Shown here: positions 57,746 to 64,000 of the stretch, piece by piece
Numbering within the stretch: position 1 is the stretch's first letter
How the letters are laid out: every line of letters starts with the position of its first letter
Assembly (NCBI RefSeq): GCF_029227915.1
Contig: NC_079884.1
Location: 11,408,001 to 11,472,000 of the forward strand
Reading direction: 5' to 3'
DNA: 64,000 bases
Origin: Hydractinia symbiolongicarpus
Lineage: Eukaryota; Cnidaria; Hydrozoa; Anthoathecata; Hydractiniidae
Notes under the pieces: generated by a model
Told to the model about the DNA's origin: nothing
Seen by the model: only the letters and a program-made list of their open reading frames with translations
Databases searched by the model: none
Program-made: the position numbers and the translations under genes

Positions 57746-59368
57746 CATCACCCTCAGTTGTTCTGACCTAAAAAAGTACTTGACTAATTTTTTTTTTTAC
57801 ATTGTACACATGATTTTTTTTTTTGTGTGTGTGTGTTCACATGCCTCTGGTATTGCATCTCCTTGTATTATTTTTGTATTGACGGGTGGTCGTCATCTCT
57901 ATCATAGCTTTTAGTAGCTAATAATGGTGGTCTCCCAACAGTAGGATCGCTTGAGATCTTTATAACTATTTTTGTATATATTATGTGATTACTACTGTTA
58001 AGTAAGTATCTCTATCTATCCCACATGAACACCATTGAAAGAATATTGTTAAAGTCACATGTATTTCTTGTAGGAATTATAAATAGATTTCTTCTCTTTC
58101 ATCTCAATTTCGCCTTTTGAAAACACACTCCGGACGGGAGCTCAATGTCCAACTTGCTTCACTTGCGGTAAAATTATATATGTCTGCGCTAATTTCAAAA
58201 TGGCATATTGTACAAGGTATATAAAGCTACTGGAGGGGCACTTCCATTGGCCTGTTATAAAGTACTGAATTAGCAAAAAAAACTGGAATCAATTTAATAT
58301 GACTGTTTTTAGTAATTGTGTTGTTGATCTTTTTCTATGTAGCTACAGTTAAACTGAAGGCGTCCCATATTTTGCCAACAACAAATCTGACATGGTCATA
58401 CACTGGAGCAAATTTAGTTTCTCTCATATGAAAGCTTAGACGCAAATGTCTGCAAATCCTTAAAATTCAAATCCACTAATAATACAAAATATTTTCTCAA
58501 AGCAAACCCACATATTAAAATCAACCAATAAGCGCAAAACCAGTGTAGTCACCCACATTTAAGTCTTAGCCCCTTAAATAATAAGAGAATTAATCATATT
58601 TATTTGAGTGAGTGAGGCTGTTCAAACTTAAACGAAGGATTCTATGAAAACGAGAAAGCAAAACTAAAACTATTCTGATTTCCTAGTGGTAAAAAAAATT
58701 ATGCTGGGTCTCCTAGCTACATAAAAAAAGTTCATGCAAGTTATAGCGAAAACTCTTTCTTTTTAACATTAGGAAACCACATGCCATTTTTATTCTTAAA
58801 TTGTTAAATAGAAGGAAAAAGGTTTCTCACATTATATCCTAACTCCCTGCCATTTTTATTTTTATTTCTGAATGTTAAATCAGTAAATAGATGGTCACAT
58901 ACCCTAACTTCCAGTTGCAGTCGCACTCCCATTCAGAGACAGTCCTTTTATTTGGAGACAATACTGTGATGACTTTTGCTGAAGATTAGACAAGTTGGAA
59001 TATTTTTATTAAATTATGTTTTTTACTAAATCAGGAGAAATATATTGTGATTATAATTAATACTGTATATCCACTTTGGGATATTAATGCTGAATGGATC
59101 ATGCTTTAGAAATTCATACTATGATACAGCCTTGGGTGAAATCCCTTAAAAGACCTTCTACTTTTTACCATTTTTGTATGCTTTGTTGTTGTTAATCCAA
59201 AGTTCAACTCACTTCATTTGTGCAATTAAAATTTTGTCTATCTAACCTACAGTTATTAAAGCTGCAAATTTATGTATCGTCCTGGCATGGTGTATAAACT
59301 GGCTTTTTTTCCTACATAGACTTAGTTAAACATTTTTTTACTTGTGTGCATTTTTTAGAACACCTATT
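57746..59368. other. upstream of the AIFM3-like gene, no exon seen
   Basis: A (GT)n stretch lies near 57823-57837. No coding exon was supported. A TTTTTTAG acceptor-like site at 59351-59358, just before the start ATG, suggests a 5' non-coding exon in this interval. Confidence 0.4.
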
Positions 59369-62300
59369 ATGATTGAGCAACACATATGTGAAGAAAATGA
59401 CATCAAAGAAGGAGAGTAAGTGAGTTTTTTTTGAGTTAGATTTTTAGTATAAGACATGAAAAAAAGTATATATACTTATATCTACTTTTGTGAGGTGTCT
59501 TTAGGAATTATATATACATTGTTTGTATAGCTTACAAAATTTTATTGTGTAGGTAGATGTAGATACCAGGTTACAGGGTGGTGAAAAAATATAAACATCT
59601 TTGCATAATTTTTTTTTAAACAATTAGGCTGTTCAACATCATTTTTTTACTTTGGAATCCCTTTGATTTCCTGCTCACTCAACAATAAAGAAAGATTTCC
59701 TATTTTAAGGAAGGTGGCAATAGCCATTCAAACAAATGGATTTTTCGGTCAGTGTGTTATCTATACAAATTTTCTTTGTTATTTCACATTAGAAGCAGTT
59801 TTGTTTAATTATTTAACTTGCTGGGTTAGCAGATATATTCTCATTTATAAATATGCAATAAAAAAAAAAAGAAGTAGCTTTCACAAATCCCAACTTTTTG
59901 TAACAACCCCATGTTGTTGAAAAAGATATCTGTCTGAAAACAATTAAAAACTGGCTTATCTAACAAGTATTTTTCAGGAAATTTTTGGTATGTGTGCAAC
60001 AAGTTTGCATGTTGATTGTTTTAGGCAGATGTGCTGCATTGGTCATCTTCAATTTGTGTGTGTGTGTGTGTGTGTTGGGGGGTGCAAGCCTCTTCGCCTG
60101 CTCATTCTTGAATGTGCAAAAATGCTGCCAGAAAAAAATTTACTACACATTCTCAAGTACTACCCACAGGGAGTTCTGGCCAAAACAATCTTATTAAAAG
60201 CTGAACTAACAGGATTAATTAGACACTTGCGATTTTACTCCAGTTACAAAAAACATCTTTTTTTAGAATGAAACAATTTGAACTTGGTCAGGGAAAAGTT
60301 CTAATTACCAAGACCAATGGATCCATTTCAGCTGTTAGTGCTAAATGCACACATTACGGAGCTCCTTTAGTAACTGGGGCATATAAAGATGGTAAAGTGC
60401 GCTGTCCATGGCATGGTGCTTGCTTCAATACTGTAACAGGCGATATTGAGGATTTCCCTGGTTTAGACAGTTTACACAAATACGAGGCAAGGATTTTATT
60501 TTCGCATTTTTAAAATTTCTATGAGGGTTTTTTTATTCATTAATTCATGCTTTTAATTTGTTTTCAGGTGAATATTAGGAACGGTAAGGTATTTGTGAGG
60601 GCAAATGAAGAGGTATGCATTTTTTAAAATTTTAATCAACCCAAATGTTTTTTACAATTTAAGACAATTGTTATTTTGATTTAAATTTGACCTGCATTTT
60701 GTTGAGCGAAATCATTTTTGAATTAATAAAATACATGTTTTTGCAATAAATTAACTACTTCAACATGTATCTTTCCCAATCTTATATATATACCAAGTGT
60801 TTATAACTATTCCTAAATCTGACCATGTAAATATTGTATCTATGAACAATAATAAGGAAGCATTTTAAGTACCAGTTTAAGCCTTTTTTAACCAAAGAAA
60901 AACAAGAAAAAGGCAAAATTGTGAAAAAGAATTTAAATTTTATCAGCTGAAATGTAGATGTTGTTTGTAAACGGTATGTACGCACACAACTGTTATTTTT
61001 TAAATGTTTAGGAATAGTGCTTTTTTTTAATTGTTGAACCATCACTAGAAGAAATAGTTAAGGAAACACACTTGCAATAATGTATCTGCACAACCACATA
61101 CTTCATTATATAGTGTTTTTTTATTTGTTTATTATTTTGACATAATGAAATTACACATAATTAATTTCTTTGGTAATGATGCAGTGTACTTAAGTGAATT
61201 ATAATAGTGTAGTATTTGTTCTTTTTTAGACTTTCTCAGATTTTCGAAGAGTTAAACCAATGCAGACGTGTTGTAGTAATGATGAGATTTATCTCATTAT
61301 CGGTGGTGGTACGTATGTGTTTTTATTTCTGGTAATTTTTAGAGAAAAAATGTGTAAAATTTTAAACAACCAAAGCAACATACTTATTGAATAAACAGAG
61401 TCAGAATAGCTTTCCTTTTTCTCCTTCCCTGGTGTTACAATTTGGGAAATGTAAACAAATGTAGAATAAATCAATTCAACCAAATCTATACCTGATTGAT
61501 TTCAGTGAGGATCTGGAGTAAAGAGATGTTGCTTTGATAAATTGTATGCACACTACAATTTTTGTGACAGGTCTGTTTTGGTACAGCTTTCGGTCGTATA
61601 GCATTTTTGTCTACTATTTGTTAATAGAAATTCAGTAATTTTTCTGTCACTCTTTGTACCTAACAGATCACAGACAGAAAGTTTTTATTAGTGCAGTACT
61701 AATGGGATTATGTCCACAACAGGTCTTTCAAAGGCGCACAATACTACATCCTAACAATTGACAAGTTTTGTATATAAAACACTTTTTTTCTCTACATCAC
61801 AGGAGAATTTATCATTGTAGTTAGAACATTTTTTGCCTTCAATAAATTTTTTATTTTAGCATGTATGTCTTTTTATTAAACTCCACACATTTCTATAAAA
61901 TATTAAAATAATAAAATAAATCAGGATTCAAATAAAGGACGCTTTATATCATGACTAAAAGCACTAGTGTTATCATTTTGGGAAATTGAAATATAAAAAC
62001 TTTGGACAGAAGCCTTTTAGGTACCCAAATGTGACTTATAATATCTCTATAATAATAGCCGTCATCTGTAACAATAATAGTCGTCTGTCTGTCTCTGCGC
62101 GGACCCCCCGCTGAGTTAGAAAATGATGTTACGGAAACACGAATATCAAATGCGATATATTTTTATCCACTTTGTTGCAACGGGTAAATATAAAGGACGG
62201 GCGAACCCATGGATTTTTCCATGGGCCAACGACTAGTATAATATATAAAAATATGAAATAGATATTTTCACACTGATATGAAGGCCGTCTAGAAGTAAAA

Positions 62301-63898
62301 ATTTGATAAAGAAAGCTGCTCAGGTGTTAGTTTAATTTGATCAAAACATCTTCCTTTGATTTTTTTTTCACGCTTTCTATGATACGAGAAGCCAGGACAG
62401 TATTTTGAAACTTGCATATCAGCAATAAAATGTTTACACCCTTTTGCATTCTAGGTTGTGCTGCTATTCTATGTGCTGAAACTTTACGACAAGAAGGATT
62501 TAAAGGTATACAGCTTTATTTTAATCTGCAGTGGAACATGCAGTATTTTTGTGGTCATGTTAGCAAAGTTTATCACAGACTCATGCTATTTTTATTCCCA
62601 GGTAGCATATTAATGTTGTTGTGGTGTGTCTTTTATTGGACACAAGTAATAACTTGAGATTATTGTGACTTTTTTTCTGTCTCAAGTTTGTTGTATAGAC
62701 ATGACATGATTTATGATAAAATAGTTGTGTTACTACAAGTTTAAATATTCACCAACTACCATTGTTCATTATATTAATGTGTAAGTCTTTACATATCCCT
62801 TGTAAGTTTAAATTGTGCAGTGAATTTCCCCTTTTCTTAAGAGGGAAAGGATATTATATTTTTGTACTATTTTATAGAACCATATTCTAATAACTGAGCA
62901 TTTAACTTCACTATCATGGCAAGAAAGATTTCTTTTGAAAACCCCAGTAAACAGTCCCAAACATTGTCGAATCTAAGCATTTTGATATTCTTAGGGAAGA
63001 AAATGATGATCTGATCCCAAGGAAAGCTAATTCAAGTAAACAAACAAACAAACATTTCTGAAACACAATATGAAAATCTCCTCATATTCTTAAATAATTT
63101 TTTAAATTTCGTTTAAAATCAAAACAAAACAAATTGAAATTATTAATTTTTGCAAACACGTTGTGTGTCTTATCTTTGCCTCCATTTTCTTATTCTGTAG
63201 AAGAGTAAATTTGCACATAGGCGACGTCACAAAATAATAAATAAAATAGACCTATTTCAATATCCATTCCCCACGAAATATGCATATCAAAATATCAAAT
63301 AAGATGAAAATAGTGTTATTTATAAACTATTAATCTACACCTGTATACATATATATAAAGTTGTTAATTTATGCTGACGCTTACAGGTTTTATTATTACC
63401 ATTAGGCCAAGTCATCATGGCCACACAAGAATGTCACGTGCCATATGACCGAACTAAACTTAGTAAGGTAAAATTATTTTGATTATGTATGAATAAAGTA
63501 ACAGAAGATAGACATGTGTGCATTTATTTGGCAGATAAATTGGCATCAAATGATATTTTAGATGTTGAATGCAGAGGCGGAGAAGTTGTACTTACGAAAA
63601 GAAGCATTCTTGAAAGAAAAAGATATTGAAATACAATTTAACAAGAAGGTTAGTATTTTTCAATTGACTGACAAATTTCCTTACCTGATAGGCTCACCAT
63701 AAAAAGAATGACAAATTTGCTTATAGGCGTGTTCTGTCGATTCAACAAAGAGCACAGTTAGTTTTTCTGATGGCTCTGTTCAGCAGTACACTAAACTATT
63801 TGTTGCTACTGGCGGACAACCACGTGTATTGTCAATACCTGGTCATGATTTGCAAAACATCTTTTATCTACGATCACCAGAAGACGCTAACAAGATTC
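59369..63898 (+). CDS. AIFM3: AIFM3-like Rieske/FAD oxidoreductase, 5' part only
   Basis: Partial model: 59369..59415, 60267..60486, 60568..60612, 61230..61308, 62455..62505, 63406..63467, 63562..63648 and 63727..63898, about 254 aa. The next donor (C|GTAAGT) lies just before the window edge and the rest is outside. AIFM3 (AIF-like) combines an N-terminal Rieske [2Fe-2S] domain with a pyridine-nucleotide disulfide oxidoreductase domain. Seen: a CTH...CPWH Rieske pair (Cys43, His45, Cys62, His65), then ACFNTVTGDIEDFPGLDSLH, matching AIFM3. Next come LIIGGGCAA with CAETLRQEGFKG (FAD Rossmann), VPYDRTKLSK, VSFSDGS and LRSPEDANKI. Two oddities: the intron after 60486 appears to use a GC donor (GAG|GCAAGG), and the last Gly of GxGxxG is Ala. 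The small first exon is the least certain. Confidence 0.88.
60053..60080. repeat. (TG)n then poly-G in AIFM3 intron 1
   Basis: About ten TG units are followed by GGGGGG. The surrounding short open frames are not genes. Confidence 0.8.
60613..61229. other. AIFM3 intron 3
   Basis: AT-rich intron without other features. Confidence 0.5.
61309..62043. other. AIFM3 intron 4, 5' part
   Basis: AT-rich intron leading to the Helitron-like insertion. No exon was seen. Confidence 0.5.
62044..62236 (+). mobile_element. Helitron-like non-autonomous element in AIFM3 intron 4
   Basis: This is an intact 193-bp copy. It starts A|TCTCTATAATAATAGCC, contains GTCTGTCTGTCTCTGCGCGG and ends with the hairpin CCCATGG-ATTTTT-CCATGGG, then CCAACGACTAG|T. 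It has the same family features as the 3245-3716 array, in the opposite orientation. Confidence 0.75.
62506..63405. other. AIFM3 intron 5
   Basis: AT-rich intron. Two AG acceptors lie close together (TTACAG at 63386 and ATTAG at 63405). Only the second keeps the reading frame and the conserved protein match. Confidence 0.5.
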
Positions 63899-64000
63899 GT
63901 AAGTAAAAGAACATACTTTTGAATGTTGTTAACGTTGATATTATTATGCTGAACGCTGATTAAAAAGATTCTCACTTTCATAGTCTCTGGCATGACTTGG

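Noticed and set aside
63386-63405. Earlier acceptor TTACAG for AIFM3 exon 6
   Set aside because: Starting there leads to an in-frame TGA; the ATTAG acceptor 19 bases later keeps the conserved frame.
1-64000. CRISPR array, operon, phage or other prokaryotic system
   Set aside because: The window is intron-rich eukaryotic DNA. No spaced direct repeats, Shine-Dalgarno-led gene strings or prokaryotic gene clusters were seen.

Overview
This is a piece of a eukaryotic, animal nuclear genome. It is AT-rich, its genes are split by short introns with GT/AG borders, and the spaces between genes hold decayed transposons, foldbacks and low-complexity DNA. I infer a cnidarian (hydrozoan or anthozoan) from gene content: a Shaw-type potassium channel, small secreted cysteine-rich proteins, a beta-helix protein of bacterial style, compact introns and dispersed repeats. 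No species marker such as rRNA or mtDNA is present, so the lineage is only a moderate-confidence guess. All exon models were built by eye from frame, splice sites and remembered family motifs. | Layout: 0.36-1.42 kb (-) is a two-exon gene for a small secreted ten-cysteine protein. 1.4-10.8 kb has no gene I can support but holds a head-to-tail array of three Helitron-like elements, a long foldback and a degenerate ~100 bp tandem repeat. 10.8-16.0 kb (-) is a voltage-gated K+ channel (four coding exons, ~836 aa). 17.4 kb holds a perfect 40-bp inverted repeat. 18.6-27.1 kb (-) is a complete 11-exon THOC3 gene (mRNA export WD40 protein), with two MITE-like elements in introns. 27.1-33.4 kb is gene-free and carries a decayed MULE-type fragment. 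| 33.4-40.0 kb (+) is a complete 14-exon mitochondrial sarcosine dehydrogenase (~907 aa). 42.6-45.4 kb (+) is a secreted beta-helix protein with a C-terminal Fn3-like module; its last exon is broken by an apparent one-unit loss in a CT repeat. 46.6-50.9 kb (-) is a secreted or membrane-anchored FAD amine-oxidase-like enzyme (3 exons, 524 aa). 53.1-53.6 kb (+) is a short acidic protein with a CUE-like C-terminus. 54.4-55.8 kb (-) is an SLC49-like (FLVCR/DIRC2) transporter. 57.5 kb holds a LINE reverse-transcriptase scrap. 59.4 kb to the window edge (+) is the 5' two fifths of an AIFM3-like gene (Rieske plus FAD/NAD oxidoreductase), with one probable GC-AG intron. | The genes are unrelated housekeeping and secreted functions with no operon-like logic. 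Three of them (SARDH, amine oxidase, AIFM3-like) are flavoproteins, which I take as coincidence. The least ordinary items are the Helitron tandem array, the perfect foldback, the ten-cysteine secreted protein, the frameshifted bacterial-style beta-helix gene and the GC-AG intron.
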